From positions 248,001-312,000 of the forward strand of contig NZ_JAJNOR010000005.1 in the NCBI RefSeq assembly GCF_021044755.1: a stretch of DNA of 64,000 nt, in the 5' to 3' direction. A program made the position numbers and the translations under genes. Below, piece by piece: positions 49,255 through 57,820 of this stretch. Source of the stretch: Lientehia hominis. GTDB taxonomy: Bacteria; Bacillota; Clostridia; Lachnospirales; Lachnospiraceae. The notes beneath the pieces are model-generated. The model ran no database searches, had not been told where the DNA came from, and was given only the letters and a program-made list of their open reading frames with translations. Within the stretch, counting starts at the first letter, position 1. The number at the start of each line of letters is the position of its first letter.

Positions 49255-51795
49255 TCACTCGTAAAGATACGTCAGATAAAGGGATCCGTTTGTTTTATCG
49301 TCTATGATATTGGTATACATCAGAATGTACTCATATCCATATGGAACCTTGTATTCAAATACAGCGCTGTAGACTCCTTCTCCCTCTGCTTTCACCGGAA
49401 ACTCATTGTCATTCATACTCGATGCGACACAGAGCTTAAGGTCTTCGTCGTCTCCGTCTGCATTTTCCTTCATGGCTATAATCATAAAATCATAATTCAG
49501 TATTTCCATGTCCCGGTCACAAATAAAGGAAATATAGACCTTAAGCGTCTGCGAACCGTCGGAGTTAAGACCATCCGCCAGATCACAGCCCTCTACTCTG
49601 TAGTCCACATAGGTAAGTCCCGCTTCTGTCCCTACCTCCAGATTCTGCATCTCATCCTGATTGATTCGGTCTATCACTGTATCCTGGTAGTCAAATGGCT
49701 CTCCCTGGTACATAAGCTCACCGCCGTCCCCCTCATTCTGCGGAATGCTGGGTTCCTCCTCTGTCTCTCTCTGCGGCGTCTTTTCGGCCAGGGAGGTCTT
49801 TCCGTTCTGCGTGAGCACCAGTTCGCTCTTGGAACCATTCACTGGCATGGAGTACAGGCTGTAAGAAGCATCCGAATCCTCCTGCACAATATAATAGACC
49901 GTATCGCCGGAAGAAAACAAAAGCTCCGGGACCTTGGAATCCAATACTTTCTCACCGCTTCCGTCCTTCTTCACCCTGCATAACGCTCTGTCATGGTCCA
50001 CTCCCTGGTAATAGATCCAGTCTCCGCAGATATTGAACATATCTGCTTCCCCTATTCCAAGGGACTGATTCTGGCTTCCGTCCACACGCATGCGGTACAG
50101 CTCGTTGTCCTTGCTCATATTGGTATAGTAAACCCAGCCGTCCTGGACAATGAACATTTCCGATTCGTCTGTGCCCACCTTCTGCAGCTTCGTCCCATCC
50201 GTCTTCATCTTGTAAAGGATGCCGGAGCTGCCTTCATTTCTCAGAAAATAGACCCAGCCGTTTTCTATATTCAGCCCAATGTTTTCCCCGCTGTTGATAA
50301 CCTCGTCCTTGCTTCCATCCAGGTTCATCCGATGTATCGCCCCATCATCATCAAAGTAATAAATGGTGCCGCCGGAGATCAAAAATCCTCCGACCTCCCT
50401 TCCTCCCACGGTCTGTGGGCTTTTCTCCGGATCTGAAAGAGGTCGTTTAACAACTCGGTAATCCTCATCCAGATAATAGATCCAATTCTTCCAGACGTTT
50501 ACATACCCGCCGTTTTCCCCTTCAATGACCTCCCAGTTCCCAATGGAATTCTCTACCGCCAGATAGCCGCCCAACCGGCACGCATAAACATCACCCGATT
50601 TTCCCGAGGCCACAAATCCGTTATTGTGGATATTTCCGTTGCTGCTGCCCATGGCCGTACCGCCTCTTTTTCCCGTTGACAGGACCCATATGATTCCTCC
50701 TGCCAGGATACATATCAGAGCGATCAGGCCGATTATAACCTTCTTACCTCTTTTCTTTCCTTCTTTCTGCATAACGGGCGCAGCCTGGATGTTTCCCTCT
50801 GGCATCGCATATGGATTGGCCGCCGGATTTTCCGGCAGCGTCCTGTTTATATTCGTCTGCGGCTCCGGCACGGGAGGCTCTCCCGTAAAACTGCCTCCAT
50901 ACAGCGCGGCCTCCAGCTCCTCCACGTTCTGAAACCGATTCTCAGCATAAAGAGAAAGCCCCCTGACGATGGCCATATCCTGCTGCGGAGTCAGCTGAGC
51001 TCCCATCATGGAAGGCGGTTTTAATTCATCATGTCTCGCCCTTTCCAGCGGCTCCTCCGGAGACTCTCCCGTCACGCACCTGTATATTGTGGCGCATAAT
51101 GCATAGACATCCGTCCAGGGCCCTTGTTCTCCGTGTGTCCTATACTGTTCTTCCGGCGCATAGCCCGGTTTCAGCAGCACAGACAGACTCTTTTCTCCCT
51201 CTGGCGAAATATCCCTGGCCGCTCCGAAATCCAGCAGTTTAACCTGCCCCTCTTTTGTGATCATGATATTTTCCGGGCTGATATCCCGGTGTATCAGACC
51301 TGATTTATGTACCTCAGCCAGAGAATGCATGACCGGCCTCATGAAATCCAGGACCTGCTGCGACGGAAGGCGTCCTCCCGCCTGCTCAGTATAAGTCTTA
51401 AGAGTTACCCCGTCCAGAAATTCCATTACGATATAGGCTGTATTGTTTTCCAGGAAAAAGTCTTTGACACCTACGATCCCGGGCAGAAAGTAAAATCTGG
51501 CCAGCGTCTTGGCTTCACTGAGGAACTTTTGCTTTCCCTTCTCATAATACTCTTCTCCGCCTCCCGTGTAGGCGATGACTTCTGTATTTCCTCGTGTTAC
51601 AAAACCGGAGGGATAATATTCTTTGATCGCCACCTTGAGTTCCAGATTAAGATCCCAGCCCTCATACGTGATGCCAAAGCCCCCCTCTCCCAGAACGCGC
51701 TGCACCATATACTTTCCGTTCAGTATCGTGCGGAAAGGAAGATGATGCGGAGCTCTGGCCCCCTCCGCTCCGGAGTTTTTTTCCATGCTCTCCAT
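49255..51795 (-). CDS. Transmembrane Ser/Thr kinase with extracellular propeller-like DUF5050 domain
   Basis: This 846-residue receptor kinase has a cytosolic kinase domain (30-310) with glycine loop GEGGFG (36-41), Lys58, HRDISPEN (catalytic Asp171) and DFG (189-191). A linker and a TM helix (about 365-388) follow, then a large outer region of repeated units such as DVYACRLGGYLAVENSIGNW, GWVYFLRNEG, GWVYYTNMS and DWIYYQGVD (DUF5050-like propeller blades). It ends in a beta-rich domain. HRDIS in place of HRDLK is common in this bacterial group. The start at 51795 has GGGGAGGAG; the longer frame lacks one. First gene of the five-gene cassette. Confidence 0.92.
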   Translation of the reverse strand: MESMEKNSGAEGARAPHHLPFRTILNGKYMVQRVLGEGGFGITYEGWDLNLELKVAIKEYYPSGFVTRGNTEVIAYTGGGEEYYEKGKQKFLSEAKTLARFYFLPGIVGVKDFFLENNTAYIVMEFLDGVTLKTYTEQAGGRLPSQQVLDFMRPVMHSLAEVHKSGLIHRDISPENIMITKEGQVKLLDFGAARDISPEGEKSLSVLLKPGYAPEEQYRTHGEQGPWTDVYALCATIYRCVTGESPEEPLERARHDELKPPSMMGAQLTPQQDMAIVRGLSLYAENRFQNVEELEAALYGGSFTGEPPVPEPQTNINRTLPENPAANPYAMPEGNIQAAPVMQKEGKKRGKKVIIGLIALICILAGGIIWVLSTGKRGGTAMGSSNGNIHNNGFVASGKSGDVYACRLGGYLAVENSIGNWEVIEGENGGYVNVWKNWIYYLDEDYRVVKRPLSDPEKSPQTVGGREVGGFLISGGTIYYFDDDGAIHRMNLDGSKDEVINSGENIGLNIENGWVYFLRNEGSSGILYKMKTDGTKLQKVGTDESEMFIVQDGWVYYTNMSKDNELYRMRVDGSQNQSLGIGEADMFNICGDWIYYQGVDHDRALCRVKKDGSGEKVLDSKVPELLFSSGDTVYYIVQEDSDASYSLYSMPVNGSKSELVLTQNGKTSLAEKTPQRETEEEPSIPQNEGDGGELMYQGEPFDYQDTVIDRINQDEMQNLEVGTEAGLTYVDYRVEGCDLADGLNSDGSQTLKVYISFICDRDMEILNYDFMIIAMKENADGDDEDLKLCVASSMNDNEFPVKAEGEGVYSAVFEYKVPYGYEYILMYTNIIDDKTNGSLYLTYLYE

Positions 51796-52039
51796 AGACT
51801 GCTCCTCCCCGGCCCGCCATGCCGTTTTCCACGGCTCCGAAAGGCCATTATTCGCCAAAACATCGCTTGTTTTATTAATAATCCGAACTCATTGCTATCA
51901 TATCATTTTTTCTCTGTCTTCTGTTCCCAAAAAATTTAGGAAGCCCGAACGCGTAATATCCTTGATGTATGATTTTAAATATGATAAGTTCTTATTAGAA
52001 GACTGTTTTTATCATTCTTCTATCCAAAGGAGAACTGCC

Positions 52040-53482
52040 ATGCCAGCTGAAATACAAAAAGGACTGCCCGGAGAATTTCTGCTTCTTTTCACAGTTTTAA
52101 TCTGGATCCTGTTCGTCCTGATCCGTCTCGGCAATTCTCAGAATATGCTGAACCGCTGGTGCTTTCTGAGCGGCATGGTGTTCAGCATAGGTGTTTTCAA
52201 AGAATATCTGTATTTCACCTTTTTCCCCTGGCTGATTTCTGCCTATCCTTCCCATTTTGATCAATCAAAGGCTCTGGCCGTCTATTCTGTGCTGACCGGA
52301 ATCTTTTACTATTTTTCCATGCCGGCCGCTCTCGTTTTTGGATTGTATTACTGCCATTTTAATGAAAAGCATCCCCGGATGTTCCCATGGGCACGCCTGG
52401 CGGCTTTCCTCCCGGCTTTCGCCTTTGGCCTTTTCTTTCCATATCCGGATACCCGTTATTATCAGCTGAACAGCCGTCCATATTTCCTTTCCATCACATT
52501 TTATAATTGGATATATGGGATTTTACTGACTTTTATGATTGTCAGGACTCTGTACAAGGAGCGGCATGAAGAATGTTACCATCAAAAGAAGATGGTCTCC
52601 ATCCTGGTACTGGTCCCCATCTGGTACTGGCTGACCAGCGCTCTACTCGTCCATTCCCTCGGTCTTACCAGATATTTCAAGGCCTGGCAGGGGAATTTCC
52701 TTATTATGGTATTCCTGCTGGTCTATTTCCTCCGCTACGCTTTCCGGGACGGCATCATGGGCACCAGGTTTAAGCACGAGACCTTTGACTGGGATAAAAA
52801 AGGCCAGCTGATAAATCAAAACGCCCGCTGTACTCAGCATCTTTTAAAAAACGAAATTTCCAAGATCGAATGGTGTGCCAAAAACCTCACCTCATCCTCT
52901 GGTCTGGAAGAGACTGGGGAATACGCCCGCATCATCGTCCATTCGACTGAGCATCTCAAAAGCTGCCTGGAAAAAATACAGTACTATTCCCAGGATATCC
53001 GTCTGAACCTTGAGCTGTGTTCCGTCTCCGACATTTTGAAAGACTGCATTGCTGCGTATAAACGCCAGTTTCCCAATATACAGATGGATATTCAGTGCAG
53101 CGAAGAATTGTTCTTGTCCTGTGACAGAGAATATGTCAAAGAGGTCCTCAACAATCTGATCCTCAACGCCGCGGATGCCATGGACGGAAACGGCACTCTC
53201 ACCGTAAAGGCCTCCGTTTTTCCAAGACGGGAATGGCTCGTCATCTCAGTCAGCGATACCGGCATCGGTATCCGCCCGGAGGCTCTTTCTAAATTGTTCG
53301 AGCCTTACAGCAGCACCAAGACCTCGGATGGGCATATGGGACTCGGCCTTTATTTTTGCCAAAAAGTAATGGAAAAGCATGGAGGAAAGATTACGGCAGA
53401 CAGCCTGCCAGATATGGGCACTACTTTTTCCCTGCACTTTCCCCGGAAAAAAGCTTTGCAAAATAGAAATGGAAATGGGTGA
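52040..53482 (+). CDS. Multi-pass membrane sensor histidine kinase
   Basis: This 480-residue kinase has seven or so N-terminal TM helices (10-240) and then an atypical dimerisation segment CTQHLLKNEISKIEWCAKNL, where the His before LKNE is the likely phospho-site (HxxKNE type). The HATPase domain has NNLILNAADAMDG, VSDTGIGIRPEALSKLFEPY and MGLGLYFCQKVMEKHGG. The ATG at 52040 has AAAGGAGAACTGCC. It is divergent from the Ser/Thr kinase cassette and followed 4 bases later by its response regulator. The ligand is unknown. Confidence 0.9.
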   Translation: MPAEIQKGLPGEFLLLFTVLIWILFVLIRLGNSQNMLNRWCFLSGMVFSIGVFKEYLYFTFFPWLISAYPSHFDQSKALAVYSVLTGIFYYFSMPAALVFGLYYCHFNEKHPRMFPWARLAAFLPAFAFGLFFPYPDTRYYQLNSRPYFLSITFYNWIYGILLTFMIVRTLYKERHEECYHQKKMVSILVLVPIWYWLTSALLVHSLGLTRYFKAWQGNFLIMVFLLVYFLRYAFRDGIMGTRFKHETFDWDKKGQLINQNARCTQHLLKNEISKIEWCAKNLTSSSGLEETGEYARIIVHSTEHLKSCLEKIQYYSQDIRLNLELCSVSDILKDCIAAYKRQFPNIQMDIQCSEELFLSCDREYVKEVLNNLILNAADAMDGNGTLTVKASVFPRREWLVISVSDTGIGIRPEALSKLFEPYSSTKTSDGHMGLGLYFCQKVMEKHGGKITADSLPDMGTTFSLHFPRKKALQNRNGNG

Positions 53483-53486
53483 TAAT

Positions 53487-54089
53487 ATGGGAGCCGACTA
53501 CTCCGCTTCTAAGAAAATACAGATATTCACAGTGGAAGACGATCTGGACTTTGCTTTCCTGATACAGACCACTTTAAACAGAGAAAACGATATGGAAGTC
53601 ATAGGCCATGCCGCAAACGAAGCCGACGCGCTCTGCCGGCTGGAATCCTGCAGACCAGACATTATACTGATGGATCTGAATCTGTCCTCCTCTCCTTCGG
53701 ATGGAGTCCACGCGGCACGGCTGATAAGGCTCCGCACCGACGCGAAGCTGATCATCCTGACCGCCTATGAAGATTCGGCTACCATTGTAAACGCCTGTAA
53801 GCGTACCTTTGCTTCCGGTTATGTATTTAAGAGCCAATTCGATCTTCTGGTCGAAAGTGTGAGGAAAACCGCCGCCGGCCCTACGCCTCAGCTTCATCTC
53901 ATCTGCTCCCTGATCGTATCCGACCTCTCTGCCGCTGAACAAAGCGTGCTCCAGATGCTCCTCGGAAAAAATGTATTCCTCCATTCCTCCTCCAAGACCA
54001 TCGCCAACCAAAAAAGCAGCATCTTAAAAAAGATGGGACTGCGCCATCAGGAAGATTTGATACATATCTTTAAAAACTATCTGGAATGA
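53487..54089 (+). CDS. Response regulator with LuxR-like DNA-binding domain
   Basis: This 200-residue protein has a receiver domain (QIFTVEDDLDFAFLIQTTLN, phospho-Asp in IILMDLNLSS, then LIILTAYEDS) and a C-terminal helix-turn-helix (LSAAEQSVLQMLL, then SSKTIANQKSSILKKMGLRHQEDLIHIF), a NarL/LuxR-like pattern. I choose ATG 53487, just after the kinase stop with GGGTGA before it; ATG codons at 53469 and 53475 are possible. It pairs with the kinase at 52040. Being divergent from the kinase/FHA/PP2C genes, it is a candidate controller of that cassette. Confidence 0.9.
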   Translation: MGADYSASKKIQIFTVEDDLDFAFLIQTTLNRENDMEVIGHAANEADALCRLESCRPDIILMDLNLSSSPSDGVHAARLIRLRTDAKLIILTAYEDSATIVNACKRTFASGYVFKSQFDLLVESVRKTAAGPTPQLHLICSLIVSDLSAAEQSVLQMLLGKNVFLHSSSKTIANQKSSILKKMGLRHQEDLIHIFKNYLE

Positions 54090-54118
54090 GCCCTGCCGTA
54101 TCCGGCAGGGCTCATTAT
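54088..54118 (+). terminator. Terminator of the two-component operon
   Basis: GAGCCCTGCC pairs with GGCAGGGCTC around a short loop, starting inside the stop codon of the response regulator gene. The downstream tail is only weakly T-rich (ATTATAG). Confidence 0.7.
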
Positions 54119-54161
54119 AGATCAGACGTTCCGTCACAACGGGGGCACGCCACATTTATCC

Positions 54162-55859
54162 TTATTCCGCGGTCTGCAGCGCCGGCCGGTCCGCATACCG
54201 CCGGTGCTCCTGCCTTACCTGGCTTCTGATCCGTTCCAATAGCACATCCATTTCCTTCCAGCCTGAAATCTGTGCGTTCCTGCGCAGTTTCTCCTCCTGC
54301 ATATGGACATTCATCACCAGATCATAATACATCTGTATGTCACAGATCCCTTGTCTGCACAATTTTTTTATGAGCTCCGCTGTCTCGGTATACTTTTTAA
54401 GAAGCTGCACTGTTGCTTTTTCACGGCTGTAAGGACATATCAGACAATTAGCTCCATATGCGATCAGCGCCCCCAGAATAATATAACACAGCCGGACAAG
54501 TACCATGCCGCCCACATCCGCAAAGCTGAACGAACTCATGAACACAGCACCTCCCAGCGCGCCCACTGTTGAACACGCAAAAGTGCCCGTATAATCAGCA
54601 AAATAAAATGACAGATATCCGGAAGCCATCATGGCTGCGGTACGTCCACCGGCCGAAGGGATGAGCGAATAGATCGTTGCAGAGGATACGCCGCCGATCA
54701 CCGTAGCCAGCACACGCTTTTTCATTTTAGGCTGTACGTCGTCCGAATACGGAAGAGATAAAGAAGCCAGCGTGAACAGCAGCCATTTGCCATGTGGAAG
54801 AGCCAGAGTCTGCACAAACAGCGTAAACGCCGACAGCAGGATAGCCGTCCGCAGCGCGTAAGTCAAACGGACCGGGCTTACGCCAATGGCGGCCTTCAAG
54901 CGCGCTTTCGGAGACAACGCAGTTTTGCAAATGTGAGTGCGTCTCTTAGGACTGGTCATTTCCTGCAGTTTATCACGCACATATAATAGAGCGTCCTTTA
55001 TCTCCCCCACTCTTTCAAACATCCCATCGTCTTCCGTAGGAAGACCGTCTTTTCTCCCGTCAAGAAACGCACGGTATTGATTCAATACAGAGCGCACCGC
55101 TTTCAGTTCCTCCTGTTTTTCTGGCTCGGACCATAATTCGTTCTCAGAGAGCAGCAGCAGAACGTGTTCGAGCCCCCGGCCCGCATCAATCATGGCAAAG
55201 CCGGCATCTGATACCTGAAAGAGCTTTTTTCTACGATCATGTACGGTCTGGCTGAGCCCGCAGACCTGACGATGAACTTCATTCCGGTCGGGCATGGAAT
55301 CACACTCTTCCAGCCGGCAGCTGATGCTCTCCTGGGCAAAATCAATAAGACTGCACAATATGCCGCGTGCTGTCACTGCCACACGTTTCCGTCCCATGAC
55401 CAGCTGATAACCAATCACCGATACCGCCCCTGCCGCCATCGCCAGCATCCGCACAGGCAGCCGGCTGAATCCGACAGGCGAGATAAACACCAGAAATAAA
55501 TAGGACAATATGTAGGGAAAGTACAGATGATCCGCATATTCATAAGTAAACGCATACAAAATGGCAAAAATCATCATGAAGTTGACCGGCAGCGCCAGCC
55601 ATGGATCCAAGTTGGATACGAGGCACGCACATACTGCCATCATCACCATTGTAAACGCCTGAATCATCAGATGCTTCAGAGGGACAGCCGTCAGATCGCG
55701 AACCATGGAAGCGGACATCATGATTGTAAATATCACTGCAACGATGTTGTTTTCCTGGCCGAAGATACGTGGGAATAAGTTGACATAGATAATGATGAAG
55801 ATAAAACTCAATGTGGCAAAAATGAATTTCGCCCTGACATTCTGCGCAATTTTACGCAT
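54162..55859 (-). CDS. FUSC-family membrane protein (aromatic acid exporter-like)
   Basis: This 565-residue protein has two groups of TM helices (about 15-155 and 325-465) separated by a soluble helical region with LLSENELWSEPEKQEELKAV, and a C-terminal soluble tail. This 2-fold layout is that of FUSC/YccS/AaeB proteins, which are linked to export of aromatic acids. The segment LPHGKWLLFTLASLSLPY is the family hallmark in the second repeat. The start at 55859 has AAAGGAG; an ATG at 55868 would sit too close to that site. It is a single-gene unit, and no partner HlyD-type gene is seen. Confidence 0.88.
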   Translation of the reverse strand: MRKIAQNVRAKFIFATLSFIFIIIYVNLFPRIFGQENNIVAVIFTIMMSASMVRDLTAVPLKHLMIQAFTMVMMAVCACLVSNLDPWLALPVNFMMIFAILYAFTYEYADHLYFPYILSYLFLVFISPVGFSRLPVRMLAMAAGAVSVIGYQLVMGRKRVAVTARGILCSLIDFAQESISCRLEECDSMPDRNEVHRQVCGLSQTVHDRRKKLFQVSDAGFAMIDAGRGLEHVLLLLSENELWSEPEKQEELKAVRSVLNQYRAFLDGRKDGLPTEDDGMFERVGEIKDALLYVRDKLQEMTSPKRRTHICKTALSPKARLKAAIGVSPVRLTYALRTAILLSAFTLFVQTLALPHGKWLLFTLASLSLPYSDDVQPKMKKRVLATVIGGVSSATIYSLIPSAGGRTAAMMASGYLSFYFADYTGTFACSTVGALGGAVFMSSFSFADVGGMVLVRLCYIILGALIAYGANCLICPYSREKATVQLLKKYTETAELIKKLCRQGICDIQMYYDLVMNVHMQEEKLRRNAQISGWKEMDVLLERIRSQVRQEHRRYADRPALQTAE

Positions 55860-55989
55860 ATATAACATCTCCTTTGACTATCTATTATAGCACGCTTCGC
55901 ATGAAACAACAATTCCCTTTATGCATAGACTTATGGCAGCAAAATTGGGGACCTTTATGTTACAGGCATATATCGACTGTTTTGGAGAA

Positions 55990-56033
55990 TAAAAAAACAG
56001 CCCCACAAAAGATTCTCACTTTTGCATGGCCGC
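55990..56033 (-). terminator. Probable terminator of tRNA operon 2
   Basis: On the minus strand CAAAAG pairs with CTTTTG inside a longer imperfect stem, followed by TTTTTTT. A second hairpin without T tract (CAACTGT / ACAGTTG) lies at 56041-56060. Both lie after the last tRNA of the operon. Confidence 0.5.
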
Positions 56034-56084
56034 TTTGCCCCAACTGTCTAAAACAGTTGTCTGAACAACACGTTTCTTTTTTCA

Positions 56085-56158
56085 CGCGGCAGAGAAGATT
56101 CGAACTCCCGACACCTTGGTCCGTAGCCAAGTGCTCTATCCAGCTGAGCTACTGCCGC
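56085..56158 (-). tRNA. tRNA-Arg (ACG)
   Basis: 74-base cloverleaf. The acceptor GCGGCAG pairs with CTGCCGC, and the anticodon loop is CTACGGA with anticodon ACG, whose A34 is normally converted to inosine. It is the last gene of tRNA operon 2. Confidence 0.96.
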
Positions 56159-56231
56159 ACATCATTCCAAATACTGATTATAATACATATTTCCAAAAAT
56201 TACAAGCTTTCCATCAAATTTCTAAAAACAG

Positions 56232-56316
56232 TGCCGGCGACCGGAATCGAACCGGTACGGCTTTAAAGGCCGCAGGATTTTAAGTCCTGTGCGTCTGCCA
56301 GTTCCGCCACGCCGGC
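56232..56316 (-). tRNA. tRNA-Leu (TAA)
   Basis: 85 bases with the long variable arm of class II tRNAs (GCGGCCTTTAAAGCCGT). The acceptor GCCGGCG pairs with CGCCGGC; the anticodon loop CTTAAAA has anticodon TAA. Confidence 0.96.
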
Positions 56317-56355
56317 ATGATGTTTTATTAAAACAACGGAACAAAACTTGTAAAA

Positions 56356-56429
56356 CGACCCGGATGGGGTTCGAACCCACGACCTCCGCCGTGACAGGGC
56401 GGCGCTCTAACCAGCTGAGCCACCGGGCC
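56356..56429 (-). tRNA. tRNA-Asp (GTC)
   Basis: 74-base cloverleaf. The acceptor GGCCCGG pairs with CCGGGTC (one G-U pair), the discriminator is G, and the anticodon loop CTGTCAC has anticodon GTC. Confidence 0.96.
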
Positions 56430-56485
56430 AAAATCTGACGCTGTAAAACTGATGATATGATTTATCTGCTTTTGTGGGAAAAGAG

Positions 56486-56559
56486 TGGACCTTCGGGGAC
56501 TCGAACCCAGGACCGACCGGTTATGAGCCGGTTGCTCTAACCAACTGAGCTAAAGGTCC
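56486..56559 (-). tRNA. tRNA-Met (CAT), elongator type
   Basis: 74-base cloverleaf. The acceptor GGACCTT pairs fully with AAGGTCC, so it lacks the unpaired first base of initiator tRNA. The anticodon loop CTCATAA has anticodon CAT. A tRNA-Ile with modified CAT is the main alternative, but the body fits elongator Met. Confidence 0.9.
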
Positions 56560-56572
56560 ATATAAGAAGCAA

Positions 56573-56645
56573 AGCCGATGATCGGACTCGAACCGATAAC
56601 CTGCTGATTACAAATCAGCTGCTCTGCCAATTGAGCCACATCGGC
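56573..56645 (-). tRNA. tRNA-Thr (TGT)
   Basis: 73-base cloverleaf. The acceptor GCCGATG pairs with CATCGGC, the discriminator is T, and the anticodon loop TTTGTAA has anticodon TGT. Confidence 0.96.
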
Positions 56646-56658
56646 AAAATCATTCAAG

Positions 56659-56730
56659 TGACTCCAAGGGGATTTGAACCCCTGTTACCGCCGTGAAAGG
56701 GCGGTGTCTTAACCGCTTGACCATGGAGCC
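56659..56730 (-). tRNA. tRNA-Glu (TTC)
   Basis: 72-base cloverleaf. The acceptor GGCTCCA pairs with TGGAGTC, and the anticodon loop CTTTCAC has anticodon TTC. First gene of the operon Glu-Thr-Met-Asp-Leu-Arg. Confidence 0.96.
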
Positions 56731-56832
56731 TCATGTCTGCTAAAAAAACTCCGTGGAGTCTGCTGACTTCCCGTGTACAGCTCAAACTACCACACGGGGA
56801 AACTATCTCATTTTCATATACTCAACGAAACG

Positions 56833-56861
56833 ATAATACCATAAACTCGGGGGGTTTGCAA
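56833..56861 (-). promoter_or_regulatory. Promoter of tRNA operon 2
   Basis: Minus-strand TTGCAA (56856-56861) and TATTAT (56833-56838) with a 17-base spacer, about 100 bases upstream of tRNA-Glu. Confidence 0.75.
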
Positions 56862-56978
56862 GAACTTTTTTCTTTTATCTGAAAAATTAACACTTTTTCT
56901 TTTAGGGCGTAAGTCCTCATGGTACTATCCCGGATGTCTTACTCATATATTTTAGCAATACTGCCCTTGGTGAATGCC

Positions 56979-57791
56979 ATGAATAAATCGTCTCAAAGAA
57001 AAAAAATCATAATACGTGTCTTTATTTTTGCCCTGGCTTATCTAGTGGGATATGCAGCCGCCCGTTTCACCAGGCCGGCCCCCTCCAAAGCCGTATCCTC
57101 TTCCGCCGAAAGCAATTGGGGACTGAGCTTCCAACAGGAAGGAAAAGCGCCTGTCGGCAATGCTACTGCCGATTATCTGAAGAAATTCAATGCCTATTTC
57201 GTCCAGGAAACCGAAGATAAAGTGATTTACCTGACCTTTGACGCCGGATACGAAAACGGAAATACGGCCGCCATATTGGATGCGCTGAAGAAGCACCAGG
57301 CGCCGGCCACCTTCTTTGTGGTGGGCAATTACATAGAAACAAGTCCGGATCTGGTCAAACGAATGGTAGAGGAAGGCCACACCGTCGGAAACCACACGTA
57401 TCATCATCCGAATATGTCCCAAATCTCCACAAAGGAAGCCTTTGAAAAAGAATTGGGAGACCTGGAAAAGCTCTTCGAAGAAACCACCGGTCAGACCATG
57501 ACCAAATTCTACCGGCCGCCTCAAGGAAAATACAGCGAAAGCAATCTTCAGATGGCCAATGAAATGGGCTACCGGACCTTTTTCTGGAGCCTGGCCTATG
57601 TAGACTGGTATCAGGATGACCAGCCTACAAAAGAAGCCGCCTTTGAAAAGCTGCTGGGGCGTATCCATCCCGGAGCAGTCGTCCTTCTCCACAGCACTTC
57701 TTCCACCAACGCACAGATTCTGGATGAGCTTCTGACCAAGTGGGAGGAAATGGGCTATCATTTCGATTCTCTGAACAATCTGCCATCATAA
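56979..57791 (+). CDS. Polysaccharide deacetylase, PdaA-like
   Basis: This 270-residue enzyme has an N-terminal membrane anchor (about 10-29) and a NodB-type deacetylase domain. Metal and catalytic residues are in LTFDAGYENG (the DxGY form typical of PdaA), HTVGNHTYHHP, and FYRPPQGKYS. The late HPGAVVLLHSTSSTNAQ also fits. PdaA removes acetyl from muramic acid to make muramic delta-lactam in the spore cortex, needed for germination, which suggests a spore former. The start is uncertain: I choose ATG 56979 with GGTGAATGCC before it; ATG 56919 would add 20 residues. Confidence 0.9.
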   Translation: MNKSSQRKKIIIRVFIFALAYLVGYAAARFTRPAPSKAVSSSAESNWGLSFQQEGKAPVGNATADYLKKFNAYFVQETEDKVIYLTFDAGYENGNTAAILDALKKHQAPATFFVVGNYIETSPDLVKRMVEEGHTVGNHTYHHPNMSQISTKEAFEKELGDLEKLFEETTGQTMTKFYRPPQGKYSESNLQMANEMGYRTFFWSLAYVDWYQDDQPTKEAAFEKLLGRIHPGAVVLLHSTSSTNAQILDELLTKWEEMGYHFDSLNNLPS

Positions 57792-57820
57792 ATTCAAAGA
57801 GGAAAGGCTCGAGGACCTGA

